35,195 nt of DNA from DATMQA01 sp035566895 (GTDB lineage Bacteria > Verrucomicrobiota > Verrucomicrobiia > Limisphaerales > UBA8199), in contig DATMQA010000165.1 in the NCBI GenBank assembly GCA_035566895.1, forward strand, positions 1 to 35,195, read 5' to 3'. The notes beneath the pieces were generated by a model. That model was not told the origin of the DNA. It worked only from the letters and a program-made list of their open reading frames with translations, and searched no databases. Positions within the stretch are counted from its first letter, which is position 1; each line of letters starts with the position of its first letter. The translations under genes were made by a program, and so were the position numbers. Positions 1 to 7,873 of the stretch are shown in pieces.

Positions 1-311
1 AGGCGGTCGAAATCGGGGTATGAGCCGCAGGGGACCACCGGCAGACTGGCGAGCAGGTCGGCCGGATATTCCTGCTGCGGGTTGGCTTCGATCCAATGGG
101 CGAAATTGAGGCTTTTCCAACTGAGGGCACGTCCCGGAAAAAGACGGCGGCCGTATTCTTCGGAAAGCTCCCGGCCCCAGCCAAGCGCCTCATCGGCGGA
201 TTGGGCCTCGATGAAAACGGCCATGCTCGCCTCCTCCGGAGCCTCTGAGCTGGCCGAGGAATTCATCTGTTCGGGCGTTTGGTAGCCAAAAATATAGAGG
301 AATCTGGGCAT
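1..311 (-). CDS. Conserved protein of unknown function (3' end outside the window)
   Basis: This reading frame was found by translating the minus strand; 103 codons are visible and it runs off the window. It starts MPRFLYIFGYQTPEQ and continues without a stop through a Ser/Glu-rich stretch, an E-A-Q-S-A-D-E-A-L-G-W-G-R-E-L segment and a W-K-S-L-N-F-A-H-W-I-E segment. The ATG overlaps the TGA of the response regulator gene by one base (TGATG), a typical sign of translational coupling, so it is probably the third gene of a kinase-regulator operon. No catalytic motif, signal peptide or membrane segment is visible. I recognise the general look of a small acidic conserved protein but no function can be assigned. 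Reality of the gene is supported by the overlap and the open frame; identity is unknown. Confidence 0.7.
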   Translation of the reverse strand, partial: MPRFLYIFGYQTPEQMNSSASSEAPEEASMAVFIEAQSADEALGWGRELSEEYGRRLFPGRALSWKSLNFAHWIEANPQQEYPADLLASLPVVPCGSYPDFDR

Positions 312-988
312 CAATCCTGAGCGATGATTCCTGATTGCAAGGCGAACCGGACCAGGCCCGGGATGTCGAAAATATTGAGACGCTCCATCAATTTAGCGCG
401 ATGGTATTCGACGGTTTTCGGGCTGACTTTGAGGATGAGGGCAATGGCTTTCGTGGTTTGGCCTTCGGCGATGAGTTGCAGGATTTCGCGCTGGCGTTCG
501 GTCAATTGCTCCAGCGGGCTTTTGCGATGGGCGATCTGGTGGAGCGGCAGTTTTTTGACCAGGCGGTTCGAGATCTCCCGGGTCAGATAGATTTCCCCGC
601 CGACCACGCGGCGCAAGGCGGTGGCCAATTCTGCCGTCGCCGCCTTCTTGAGGAGGTAGCCGGCCGCGCCGGACTTGAGGGCTTGCCAGAAGTATTCCTC
701 GCTCTTGTGCATCGAGAGCATAATCACCTTCACCTTCGGGTATTCTTTGGCGATCCGGGACAAGGCCTCCAGGCCGTTCAGGCCATGCATCGAGATATCC
801 ATGAAGGCGACGTCGGGCTGCTGCGCTTTGACCAGGTCGAGCGCTTCGCGCCCATCGTTGGCTTCGCCCACGACCTGGACTTCCGGAAGTCGCTCCAATT
901 CGGCGCGGATGCCGGCGCGGACAATCGGATGATCGTCAGCGAGGATAACACGAATGAGCTTTTTGGATTCCTGGGAATTATTATTCAT
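311..988 (-). CDS. Response regulator, NarL/FixJ family (REC + LuxR HTH)
   Basis: A 225-residue cytoplasmic response regulator. The receiver domain covers about residues 11-130, with the acidic pair D18-D19 (in ADDHPIVRAGI), the phosphoryl-accepting D64 (FMDISMHGLNG), S92 in the position of the conserved Ser/Thr, and K114 (YLLKKA). A LuxR-type helix-turn-helix follows at about residues 160-215 (LTERQREILQLIAEG, then SPKTVEYHRAKLMERL). The start MNNNSQES was chosen because the receiver begins directly after it and because it overlaps the 3' end of the kinase gene by eight bases (ATGAATAA); an upstream ATG at 1078 would add 30 residues lying wholly inside the kinase gene. It should be phosphorylated by the kinase encoded upstream and regulate transcription of unknown targets. 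Confidence 0.95.
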   Translation of the reverse strand: MNNNSQESKKLIRVILADDHPIVRAGIRAELERLPEVQVVGEANDGREALDLVKAQQPDVAFMDISMHGLNGLEALSRIAKEYPKVKVIMLSMHKSEEYFWQALKSGAAGYLLKKAATAELATALRRVVGGEIYLTREISNRLVKKLPLHQIAHRKSPLEQLTERQREILQLIAEGQTTKAIALILKVSPKTVEYHRAKLMERLNIFDIPGLVRFALQSGIIAQD

Positions 989-2792
989 GGATTTCAAGAG
1001 TTGATGAAGCGCCCTGCCACTTGAGTGGAAACCAGGCGTGTACTTCGGTGCCGCGGCCCGGAGCCGAGTTGAATTCAAGCCCGCCGCCGGCCAGCGCCGC
1101 GCGCTCCTGCATGCTCAGCAGCCCGAGGCTGGCGCCCCGCACGGCCTCTCCCCGGAAGGCCTCGACGTCGAAACCGATGCCATCATCGCGAACCGATAAA
1201 TGCAGATGACCATTCTGCCGGCTCAAATGAACGACGACGGCCCGGGCCTGGGCGTGGCGCACGACATTGGTAAGAGCCTCCTGCCCGATGCGGAAGCATT
1301 CGGTTTCGATAATGGGATCCAAGCGGTGGGGCAGGGGCTCGGCGCTGAAATCCGAGCGCATACCGGTCAGGGCGGCTTGGCGCTGAGTGTACCAGCGCAA
1401 GGCGGGTTCGAGGCCCAGGTCATCGAGCATGGAGGGGCGCAAATTCAGCGAAAGATCGTGGACCTGCTCGAGCACACGCTCGACGGCTTTAATGCTGTCT
1501 TCGAGGCGGCGCTCCAGGTCGGCGGAGCCACGGTCCTGCAAGGCGGCTTGCAGGTTCAATTCCGCCGCGGTGAGGCTCTGGCCGATCTCATCGTGGAGTT
1601 CGCGGGCGATGTGGCGGCGCTCGGTCTCCTGCACCTCGACCAGTCGATGGGAAAGCACCTGCAGTTTCTGACTGGCGCGCAAGCGTTCCCGCTCCCGTTG
1701 TTCGAGGGCCTGAGCCATCTTATCGAAGGCTTGAATCAATCGACCCAATTCATCGCCACTGCTGGGCAAGCGCGTGCGAGCGCTCAGATCTCCTGCCGCC
1801 AGCCGCGCGATGGAGTCGACCACCGCCCGCACGGGGCGCAGGATCAGGAACTTGCTGCCCAACCAGCCCAGGAACAGCGCCAAGCCCGCGGCCAGTCCGA
1901 GCCAGGTCAGGTTCCGGCGCAGCATCCGATCGGCATCCGCAAACAGGATCGCTCGGGGAATGCTCAGAATGCTAGCCACCTCGCCGGACGCCAAATCGCT
2001 GGGCACTGAACCAAAAGCATAAAAAGTCGCCACTCCTCCCTGGCCGGGGGCTTCCACAATTTCATTGGTTCGAACAAAAGCCGCTGAGACCAGCGAAGGC
2101 TCCGAGAAGGGCCGGCCAATCCAGAGTTCCGGCTTGGGGTTGCGCGCGAGGATGATTCCGTTGCGGTCGATTTCAAACCAAATTGCCGCTTTAGGCAATT
2201 GAATCGAGATATCACCGGACCGGTCCAGCCAGTTTAGATTCAGTTCCGCAAAAACCACGGCCAGGACTCCTCCGCCGGCGTCCAACACCGGGTAGCCAAA
2301 ACTGATCGTGGGAGGCTCATGCAGGGGCTTGCGCACTGGAAACTCCCCGATCGAGAAGGCGCGCGTTTCCAGCGCACGTCGAAAGAAATGCCGGTCGGCC
2401 TGATTGGTTTGTTCGAAAATGGGTACGGCGCTGGCCAGCACCTCGCCATTGGTTGTGACCACCCCCAGGTTGGCATAGCGCCCATAACTCCCGAATTCGT
2501 CCTCGAGAAACTTTTTGCAACGCTTGGGATTCAACGACGTTACCGAGGCAGACTCCGCTACCGCCAGCAGCAGTTGGCGCGTGGCGCCAATCACTTCCTG
2601 TTCTTCCCGGCGGGCGATCTGCTGCACTCGCTGGGCACGCTGGCCCCAGCTCGTCATGGCTCGCCGGCGGTCCTCTCCCGCCGTGCGCAGCATCAGCGCT
2701 ATCAACGGGGCGCACGTGAGCACGACGAGCACCAGCAAACGAAACCGCAAACCGAAGAAGACCCGCGTCAAAAAGCTTATCAGGCTTCTCAT
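981..2792 (-). CDS. Membrane sensor histidine kinase, HisKA_3 (NarX/DegS-like) type
   Basis: A 603-residue sensor kinase. A first membrane helix lies at about 17-36, then an extracytoplasmic sensor region (about 38-290) that resembles a Cache-type domain, with VVTTNGEVLAS near 111-121 and FGYPVLDAGGGVLAVVFAEL near 165-184. A second helix is at about 295-318, a HAMP domain at about 319-372, and a HisKA_3 dimerisation helix carries the phospho-acceptor H400 in RHIARELHDEIGQSL. The ATPase domain has N509 (EALTNVVRHA), the D537 box (RDDGIGF) and a GLLSMQERA G-box near 557. It is the first gene of an operon with the overlapping response regulator. The sensed ligand cannot be read from the sequence. 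The sequence AAGGA lies directly before the ATG, with unusually short spacing, so the start is likely but not certain. Confidence 0.94.
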   Translation of the reverse strand: MRSLISFLTRVFFGLRFRLLVLVVLTCAPLIALMLRTAGEDRRRAMTSWGQRAQRVQQIARREEQEVIGATRQLLLAVAESASVTSLNPKRCKKFLEDEFGSYGRYANLGVVTTNGEVLASAVPIFEQTNQADRHFFRRALETRAFSIGEFPVRKPLHEPPTISFGYPVLDAGGGVLAVVFAELNLNWLDRSGDISIQLPKAAIWFEIDRNGIILARNPKPELWIGRPFSEPSLVSAAFVRTNEIVEAPGQGGVATFYAFGSVPSDLASGEVASILSIPRAILFADADRMLRRNLTWLGLAAGLALFLGWLGSKFLILRPVRAVVDSIARLAAGDLSARTRLPSSGDELGRLIQAFDKMAQALEQRERERLRASQKLQVLSHRLVEVQETERRHIARELHDEIGQSLTAAELNLQAALQDRGSADLERRLEDSIKAVERVLEQVHDLSLNLRPSMLDDLGLEPALRWYTQRQAALTGMRSDFSAEPLPHRLDPIIETECFRIGQEALTNVVRHAQARAVVVHLSRQNGHLHLSVRDDGIGFDVEAFRGEAVRGASLGLLSMQERAALAGGGLEFNSAPGRGTEVHAWFPLKWQGASSTLEIHE

Positions 2793-2970
2793 TCCTTCAA
2801 TGTAACATCAATTGCCGCCGTGCGCACAAGTCTTAGACGTCAGTTTTTTGCGGCTGGCCCTGACGCTCGTTCATAAAGCAGGAATCACCGCCCGTTGGAT
2901 CAAACCAGGAAAATGGCGAAGGTGTACCCGGAGAATTCCTCGTGGCGAGCTTGGCCGCAGCTCACTCAGA

Positions 2971-4539
2971 ATGACTGGCATGACTAACCAGCCAGCTCAA
3001 AGCTTTTTACGGCAAACGTCGGACAATCCCTCTGTTCGAGTCCTCGGAGGCGCAGTTCTTCTTTTTTTTGCGTTGGGCCTCCCCGCTCAAACCCTTCCCA
3101 GCGTTACCCTCGCCTGGAATGCCAGCCTGAGTCCAGCCATCGCCGGCTATCGCCTGTATCAGGGGCAGGCCAGCGAAACCTATAGTCTGACAAACGATCT
3201 GGGGAACATCACCAACACCACAGTGTCCGGTCTCACTGTCGGCGCGACGTACTTTTTCGCTGTCACTGCTTATGATATCAATGGGCTGGAGAGCCTGCCC
3301 TCGAGCGAGATTAGTTACACGGTCGCGAATCCCACCAATTCGAGCCCGCCTCCGACCAATTCGTCTCCCGCCCCCACTCTCGTGGCGGCCTATGGATTCG
3401 AAGAAGGCACCGGTTCAACGCTCAGTGATGCCTCTGGCCATGGCAACCTTGGCACACTCAACGGCGCGACCTGGACAACCGGGGGCCGGTTCGGCAACGC
3501 CCTTTCTTTTGATGGCTCGTCGGCCGCCGTGATAGTTAACGACTCGTCCTCCCTGGATCTGACGGCGGGGATGACGCTGGAAGCGTGGGTTTATCCGACC
3601 AGCGTCACCGGCTGGCACGAAGTCATTTACAAGGGCAACGACCTCTATTTTCTGGAGGGCTCAACCTCGGTGACCACCGGACCCGCGGTTGGTCTGGGAG
3701 ACACAGGCAGCAACCCGATGCTCTCCTCGGCAACGGGCTTGCCTCTCAACACCTGGTCGCACCTGGCCGCCACGTACGATGGCGCGACTTTGCGGTTGTT
3801 CGTCAATGGCGTTCAAGTCGGAGCCTTTGCGCGGACCGGGCCAATTGGCACCTCGACGCTCCCTCTGTCCATCGGCGCAGATACTGTCCACGGATCGTAC
3901 TTCGCCGGGCTTATCGACGAGGTGCGAATCTACAACGGCCCCGTCAGCGCCAGCCAGATTCAGACCGACATGAAAACACCTGTAGCGGCGCTGCCGCTGC
4001 CGTGGCAAGCGGCCGATATCGGCAGCACCGGGATGGCCGGCAGCGCAGCGGCCTCCAGTGGCCTCTACACGGTCGCCGGCGCCGGCAACATCAGCGGTAC
4101 CGCCGATAACTTTCGTTTCGTTTATCAACTGCTGAGCGGGGACGGAGACTTCAAAGCGCAACTTACTTCTCAGCAAAGCACGAACCCCGCCGCCCGCGCC
4201 GGCGTCATGCTCCGCGAAAGCCTCACTCCCGGCTCGCGCTACGTCTTGATGGGCCTGCTCCCGGGACGCGCGTTTCAATGGCAACGGCGCAGCAAGACCG
4301 CCTCGAATACTTCCTCGATGGCCTCAGGTACCGGCACAATGCCGAACACCTGGATTCGGGTTGCGCGCAGCGGCACCGGCTTCACGGGCTATAGCTCGGC
4401 CGACGGCACTAACTGGACTCTTATCGGCAGCAGCTCGATCAACATGGCGGCTAATATTTACGCCGGTTTCGCCGTTGCTTCCGGCACCACCAACGCGTTG
4501 AACTCCGCCACGTTCACCAACGTCAGCCTCATCCCTTGA
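2971..4539 (+). CDS. Secreted FnIII + LamG (concanavalin-like) protein
   Basis: About 522 residues from the ATG at 2971 (a second ATG at 2980 is equally possible). The frame stays open back to 2812, but that extension is basic and lacks a signal. From 2971, a short polar N-terminus is followed by a hydrophobic stretch (VLGGAVLLFFALGLPAQ) that fits a signal peptide. A fibronectin III domain (SVTLAWNAS ... GYRLYQGQ ... TYFFAVTAYDINGLES) comes next, then a Ser/Pro/Asn linker, then a LamG/concanavalin-like domain (YGFEEGTG ... MTLEAWVYP ... LFVNGVQVG ... GLIDEVRIYNG). A C-terminal beta-sandwich of about 180 residues resembles DUF1349-like domains (RAGVMLRES ... WIRVARSGTGFTGYSSADG). It is probably an extracellular or surface carbohydrate- or protein-binding protein. 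It is divergent from the kinase operon. Confidence 0.88.
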   Translation: MTGMTNQPAQSFLRQTSDNPSVRVLGGAVLLFFALGLPAQTLPSVTLAWNASLSPAIAGYRLYQGQASETYSLTNDLGNITNTTVSGLTVGATYFFAVTAYDINGLESLPSSEISYTVANPTNSSPPPTNSSPAPTLVAAYGFEEGTGSTLSDASGHGNLGTLNGATWTTGGRFGNALSFDGSSAAVIVNDSSSLDLTAGMTLEAWVYPTSVTGWHEVIYKGNDLYFLEGSTSVTTGPAVGLGDTGSNPMLSSATGLPLNTWSHLAATYDGATLRLFVNGVQVGAFARTGPIGTSTLPLSIGADTVHGSYFAGLIDEVRIYNGPVSASQIQTDMKTPVAALPLPWQAADIGSTGMAGSAAASSGLYTVAGAGNISGTADNFRFVYQLLSGDGDFKAQLTSQQSTNPAARAGVMLRESLTPGSRYVLMGLLPGRAFQWQRRSKTASNTSSMASGTGTMPNTWIRVARSGTGFTGYSSADGTNWTLIGSSSINMAANIYAGFAVASGTTNALNSATFTNVSLIP

Positions 4540-4564
4540 GCCCGCTTGATGCTTCTTTCCAGCA

Positions 4565-4574
4565 GGGCAGGGGA
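4565..4574 (+). repeat. GGGCAGGGGA decamer, copy 1 of 8
   Basis: Exact copy located between the stop of the FnIII/LamG gene and the proposed TTG start of the next gene, where it may double as the ribosome binding site. The other exact copies are at 9832-9841, 10545-10554 and 13817-13826 (plus strand), and at 17014-17023, 18013-18022, 19819-19828 and 31704-31713 (as TCCCCTGCCC). One-mismatch forms occur at 1329-1338 (GGGCAGGGGC) and near 20105 (TCCCCTGCTC). See the finding on this motif. Confidence 0.75.
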
Positions 4575-4580
4575 GGGCGG

Positions 4581-5732
4581 TTGAGCAAATCGAAAATCCC
4601 AAGTCCGAAATTCCAAGCCAAAACGATTTTGGCGCTTGGGTTCATCCTCCTGGCGCTGGCGATAGGTTGGATTCAACGCCGAGCTATAACGGCCCTGGTT
4701 CTGTCGGGCTCCTCGCACCCTGCCCGGGAGCGACAAGGCGACGACGAGTTACCTGCTTCCGACGACCCTCTGGTTTTCGCCAATAACCCGCAGTTCGACG
4801 CCTCATTACAACTGATCGTGCCCGCTCGACCTCGAAAGGGCTCCTCATTACTCCAAGGTCTCCTGGCGGCGGCAGAAGCTGAAAGTGATCCGGACCGGCA
4901 AGAGCAGGCTCTGGTTCGTGCTGAGGCATCCGTTTCAGAGGGCGCTCTGCCGGGCGCGCTGAACGGATTAATCCAGGATTCCAGCTCGACCGCGGCGGAA
5001 CTTCGCCGGCGCCTGGTTCGGCGTTGGGCTGAATCCGACCCCGCGACCGCTGCCGCTTGGGCCACGCAACTGCCGCCCGGCACCGCCCATAACGACGCCT
5101 TGCAGCAGGTGGCTATCGCCTGGGCGGATTCCGACCCGCCCACGGCTACCCGATGGATTTGCGCGTTGCCCGATGATGGGGCCAAATCTAAAGTCGTTCT
5201 GGGAGTCGCCTATGAAACGGCACGAACCGACCCCGTGACCGCGCTGGAAGTGGCTGGCGCGCTTGAGCCCAGCCGCGACCGCGACGAAGCCCTGGCACAT
5301 GCCGTAAGCCAGTGGGGGACAGCCAATCCCGCCGCGGCATTTGATTGGGCGGTACAGGTGGCGGATACGGCTTTACGCCAACGCCTTCTGGCTGCGATTG
5401 CTGTCGCTTCCGCAGGACAAAATCCCTGGCCGGCCGCTACGCTCGTTGCCGGCTTCCTCGACCCGGGGCAGGAACAGGACCGTGCAGCCGTCTCCGTCGT
5501 TCAGCGCTGGGCGAGCAGTGATCCGCAGGCGGCTGCCAACTGGGTGGCTCAATTCCCCAATACTCCCGCTGGTTCTGCGGCCGCAGAAAACCTTCAGTTG
5601 GGGTGGAGTTCCCAGGATAACTCGGCGGCTGGAATGTGGCTGCACAAATTGAACGAGGGGTTGACCCCAAACCGCGCCTCTGTGGAGGATTCCCGGGCTG
5701 AGACGAGCCAGACTCAGCTTCCGACTCAATAA
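4581..5732 (+). CDS. Membrane-anchored W-A-x-x-D-P repeat protein, unknown function
   Basis: About 383 residues. An N-terminal membrane segment (TILALGFILLALAIGWI) is followed by a polar linker and then a run of degenerate repeats of about 33 residues with the pattern W-A-x-x-D-P-x-x-A-A-x-W-x-x-x-L-P (for example RRWAESDPATAAAWATQLPP and QRWASSDPQAAANWVAQFPN). This fits an alpha-solenoid-like repeat domain exposed outside the inner membrane; I know this repeat style from Verrucomicrobiota proteins without a defined function. No ATG lies near the start. The TTG at 4581 is preceded by AGGGGAGGG, better than the TTG at 4536 that overlaps the previous stop codon. The first codons (SKSKIPSPKFQ) are encoded by an A-rich interspersed micro-repeat, so the N-terminus looks recently rewritten. 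Likely co-transcribed with the upstream gene. Confidence 0.75.
   Translation: MSKSKIPSPKFQAKTILALGFILLALAIGWIQRRAITALVLSGSSHPARERQGDDELPASDDPLVFANNPQFDASLQLIVPARPRKGSSLLQGLLAAAEAESDPDRQEQALVRAEASVSEGALPGALNGLIQDSSSTAAELRRRLVRRWAESDPATAAAWATQLPPGTAHNDALQQVAIAWADSDPPTATRWICALPDDGAKSKVVLGVAYETARTDPVTALEVAGALEPSRDRDEALAHAVSQWGTANPAAAFDWAVQVADTALRQRLLAAIAVASAGQNPWPAATLVAGFLDPGQEQDRAAVSVVQRWASSDPQAAANWVAQFPNTPAGSAAAENLQLGWSSQDNSAAGMWLHKLNEGLTPNRASVEDSRAETSQTQLPTQ
4586..4619 (+). repeat. Interspersed micro-repeat (AATCGAAAATC type) inside a coding start
   Basis: The segment contains AATCGAAAATC followed by CCAAGTCCGAAATTCCAAG. The 11-mer AATCGAAAATC recurs near 20719 and 33257, both in non-coding DNA. 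Here it encodes the first residues of the repeat protein. It belongs to a loose class of short repeated phrases scattered through the window. Confidence 0.5.
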
Positions 5733-5758
5733 CCCGAAGCGTAGAAACTTCGGAAGGC

Positions 5759-7324
5759 CTACTGCTGAAGCAGCCGATAAAGAATCAGCGGGCTGCTCGA
5801 ACCGATACTCAAAGTCTGGGCAACATTGGTATGCCCGTAAGTGAGCAGCGGGGACCACGAGCCCCCGGCGGTTAAACTCGTCTTGTACTGCACCTGGTAA
5901 TTCGTGCCAACACGTCCATAAACAGCCAGGCTGCGCGCACCGTTGGTGGCCTGCAAGCTCTCGAGTAGCGGCAGGTCTTTGACTACCACGACCCGACCGC
6001 AACCCGCGGTGCAATTCGTAAAGGGCACGCCTGTCGGCCTGACCGCACTGAGTGTTCGTACTGGTAGAGAGACAAACGCCGAAGATTGCGTCGATACCGT
6101 CTGAAAGCTCAATTGGAGCACCGGGTTGGTGGTCAGCAGGGCCTGGCCTGCGGCCGCTTGCACGGTGATCAGGAGGTTGGTGTTTTGATTCTGCAGCGAA
6201 CTCGAGGCAATCCCGGCAACCGCATTCAACAGTGTCGGGTTGGTGAACCGGTTGGAGGGCCACGTGACCGAGAAGACGAAGTTGGATACCCCGTCGCTGG
6301 CTGAAAGGTAAACCGGGACCGTTCCGTTTTGGCCGGCCTGGAGGGCTATCCGCCCGGCGCTGACATTGGCGTAATCGAGAACGATGACCTGGAGGAGTTG
6401 GTTTGTGGAGAGAGCCGGCGTAGTATTATCCGTGATCCGGACGGAAATCAGGTTGGTGGTCGAAGCCTGGGCGGTGCTGGGCATCCATACCAAGGAATAG
6501 ACGCCTCTCCACTTCACAATACTCGCTCCGGTGGGCGCGCCCGGGTCAACACTGAAAGCGAGCTTGTCGCCGTTGGTAAAAGGTGGGTTGATCGTCCATT
6601 TGAAACTGGCATTAGGCAAAATCACGGCATTGGTCAAAGGCGACTGCGTCACCACTTGATTGACTGCAACGTTGAATGAACGAATGATGGTGTTGCTCAC
6701 GGTGCCGCCGTTATCAACCATCACCGTGATAATGGCCGAGCCAAAGGCGTTATTAACCGGCGCAAAGGTCAACGTGCCGGTCGAATTCGGGCTGGCGTAA
6801 GTTACAGTCGGATTCGGAATCAAGGAGGGCACGGTGGAGAATGCGCTTACGGTGAGGGTCTGGGTTTGATTGGTCGCCCCGGAAGAGATGCCGGTTAAAT
6901 TGACGATTTGGGACCCGGCATTTTCATTGATGGTAATATCGACGAGCGGGTCCAACGTCGGTGGCAGGGCAGGCGGGGCCGCTGGTATGGTATAAGACAC
7001 TTCCCCGGAGTAGGGGCTTTCCAGCCCGGCAGCGTTGTAGGAGGTCACGGCGAAGTAATACGTGGTGCCCTGGACCAGGTTCGTGACGATCCAGCTCGTC
7101 GCCGGCCCAGTATCGATCATGTTCGTGTACGTGCCGCTGACGACGCCGTAGTAGAGATGATAACCCACTACGGTCGGGTCCGTGCTGGCGTCCCAAGCCA
7201 GGGGGACGCTGGTGGGGGGGAGGGAGACTGCCATGGCCAGAGAAGGCGCGAGCGCGGCAAGACCAGCCAAAGCGAACATTACGTGAGCCGCGCGTCTCAC
7301 CCGACCAAAGACTGCTTTCAACAT
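5759..7324 (-). CDS. Secreted FnIII / beta-sandwich multidomain protein
   Basis: A 521-residue exported protein. The N-terminus has a basic stretch (FGRVRRAAH), a hydrophobic core and an A-M-A cleavage site near residue 32. A fibronectin III domain follows (SVPLAWDASTDPTVVGYHLYYG ... TYYFAVTSYNAAGLES), closely similar to the FnIII of the gene at 2971. Next come Ig/cadherin-like segments (about 120-320; for example ITVMVDNGGTVSNT and SVRITDNTTPALST), a cohesin-like region (about 320-430; VSAGRIALQAGQNGTVPVYLSASDG) and a C-terminal domain ending LILYRLLQQ, in the style of Verrucomicrobiota secreted proteins (V-G-T-N-Y-Q-V-Q-Y-K-T-S-L). Probably cell-surface or extracellular. It converges with the W-A-D-P repeat gene and has a long structured upstream region. 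Confidence 0.88.
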   Translation of the reverse strand: MLKAVFGRVRRAAHVMFALAGLAALAPSLAMAVSLPPTSVPLAWDASTDPTVVGYHLYYGVVSGTYTNMIDTGPATSWIVTNLVQGTTYYFAVTSYNAAGLESPYSGEVSYTIPAAPPALPPTLDPLVDITINENAGSQIVNLTGISSGATNQTQTLTVSAFSTVPSLIPNPTVTYASPNSTGTLTFAPVNNAFGSAIITVMVDNGGTVSNTIIRSFNVAVNQVVTQSPLTNAVILPNASFKWTINPPFTNGDKLAFSVDPGAPTGASIVKWRGVYSLVWMPSTAQASTTNLISVRITDNTTPALSTNQLLQVIVLDYANVSAGRIALQAGQNGTVPVYLSASDGVSNFVFSVTWPSNRFTNPTLLNAVAGIASSSLQNQNTNLLITVQAAAGQALLTTNPVLQLSFQTVSTQSSAFVSLPVRTLSAVRPTGVPFTNCTAGCGRVVVVKDLPLLESLQATNGARSLAVYGRVGTNYQVQYKTSLTAGGSWSPLLTYGHTNVAQTLSIGSSSPLILYRLLQQ

Positions 7325-7531
7325 ACTGACCGCTCCTATGCATAACGGTTGCCAACTTCCGTGCGGAACAGCAGCCGAAGCCCAGCGGTATCTCTTTTCC
7401 GCGGCAGCGCCTGCCCAAAAGGTCCGCCTATCGGGGGCGGAATCACCGGGTTTTGGGCTGTTTTTCGGGCGCTTTTGCGAGTGCCAAGGAAATTCCTAGG
7501 GTGGCATTGCCTCTGCTTTGCGTTTGCGGTT
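7325..7531 (-). promoter_or_regulatory. Possible structured 5' leader of the FnIII gene
   Basis: On the minus strand this non-coding stretch can fold. TCCGCC (7423-7428) pairs with GGCGGA (7436-7441). GCGGAA (7363-7368) pairs with TTCCGC (7397-7402) around a G/C-rich inner stem. TTCCG-TG-CGGAA (7357-7368) is a competing small palindrome. I compared it by eye with cyclic di-GMP riboswitches and did not find the expected core. A leader function is inference only. Confidence 0.3.
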
Positions 7532-7564
7532 TTTCAAGACACTTTCGGCCGACATGTCTTGAAA
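7532..7564. promoter_or_regulatory. Perfect 10-bp inverted repeat with nested palindrome
   Basis: TTTCAAGACA (7532-7541) and TGTCTTGAAA (7555-7564) are perfect complements separated by 13 bases, which themselves contain the palindrome TCGGCCGA (7545-7552). No T-run follows on either strand, so it looks more like an operator or a binding site than a terminator. It lies between the divergent FnIII and DGQHR genes. Confidence 0.5.
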
Positions 7565-7873
7565 GGGAGCAAGTCCGAGTTGCGTTTTTTGGGCGTTCGG
7601 CGTCCAACAAACTAACTTAAACAACGGCCAAGCATAAGCTTAGCTTTACAATGATTCAGAGCGTCTTATGCCACTCGCGGATTGCGGGCGGATATTGCTG
7701 CGCCCGAGGACGGACCCGAGGATGAGGACGGGCGCACTCCGGTGGCAGTAAGCAAAACGCCCGTCGTGGGTGTAGTGGGCCCGGGGCTTTGTCTTTCGCG
7801 CCGCTGGGTGTAGCTATTGGCATTGACTCCGAGGACCCCTGGCCGTAAAAGGACCTGAACGAAAGGGAACACA
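7565..7873. other. Non-coding stretch upstream of the DGQHR gene
   Basis: No convincing gene is present: short frames on both strands show no domain and are interrupted. An 8-bp palindrome (TAAGCTTA) lies near 7635. The last bases carry a clear Shine-Dalgarno-like AAAGGGAA before the ATG at 7874. No good sigma-70 promoter was identified. Confidence 0.4.

Noticed and set aside
335..1024. Long plus-strand frame opposite the response regulator
   Set aside because: It is antisense to a gene with all receiver and LuxR motifs; its product has no domain and arises from high GC codon bias.
7502..7516. Sigma-54-like promoter TGGCATTGCCTCTGC
   Set aside because: Keeps GG and GC at the right distance but the TTGC half is weak, and the next gene start is 360 bases away; likely chance.
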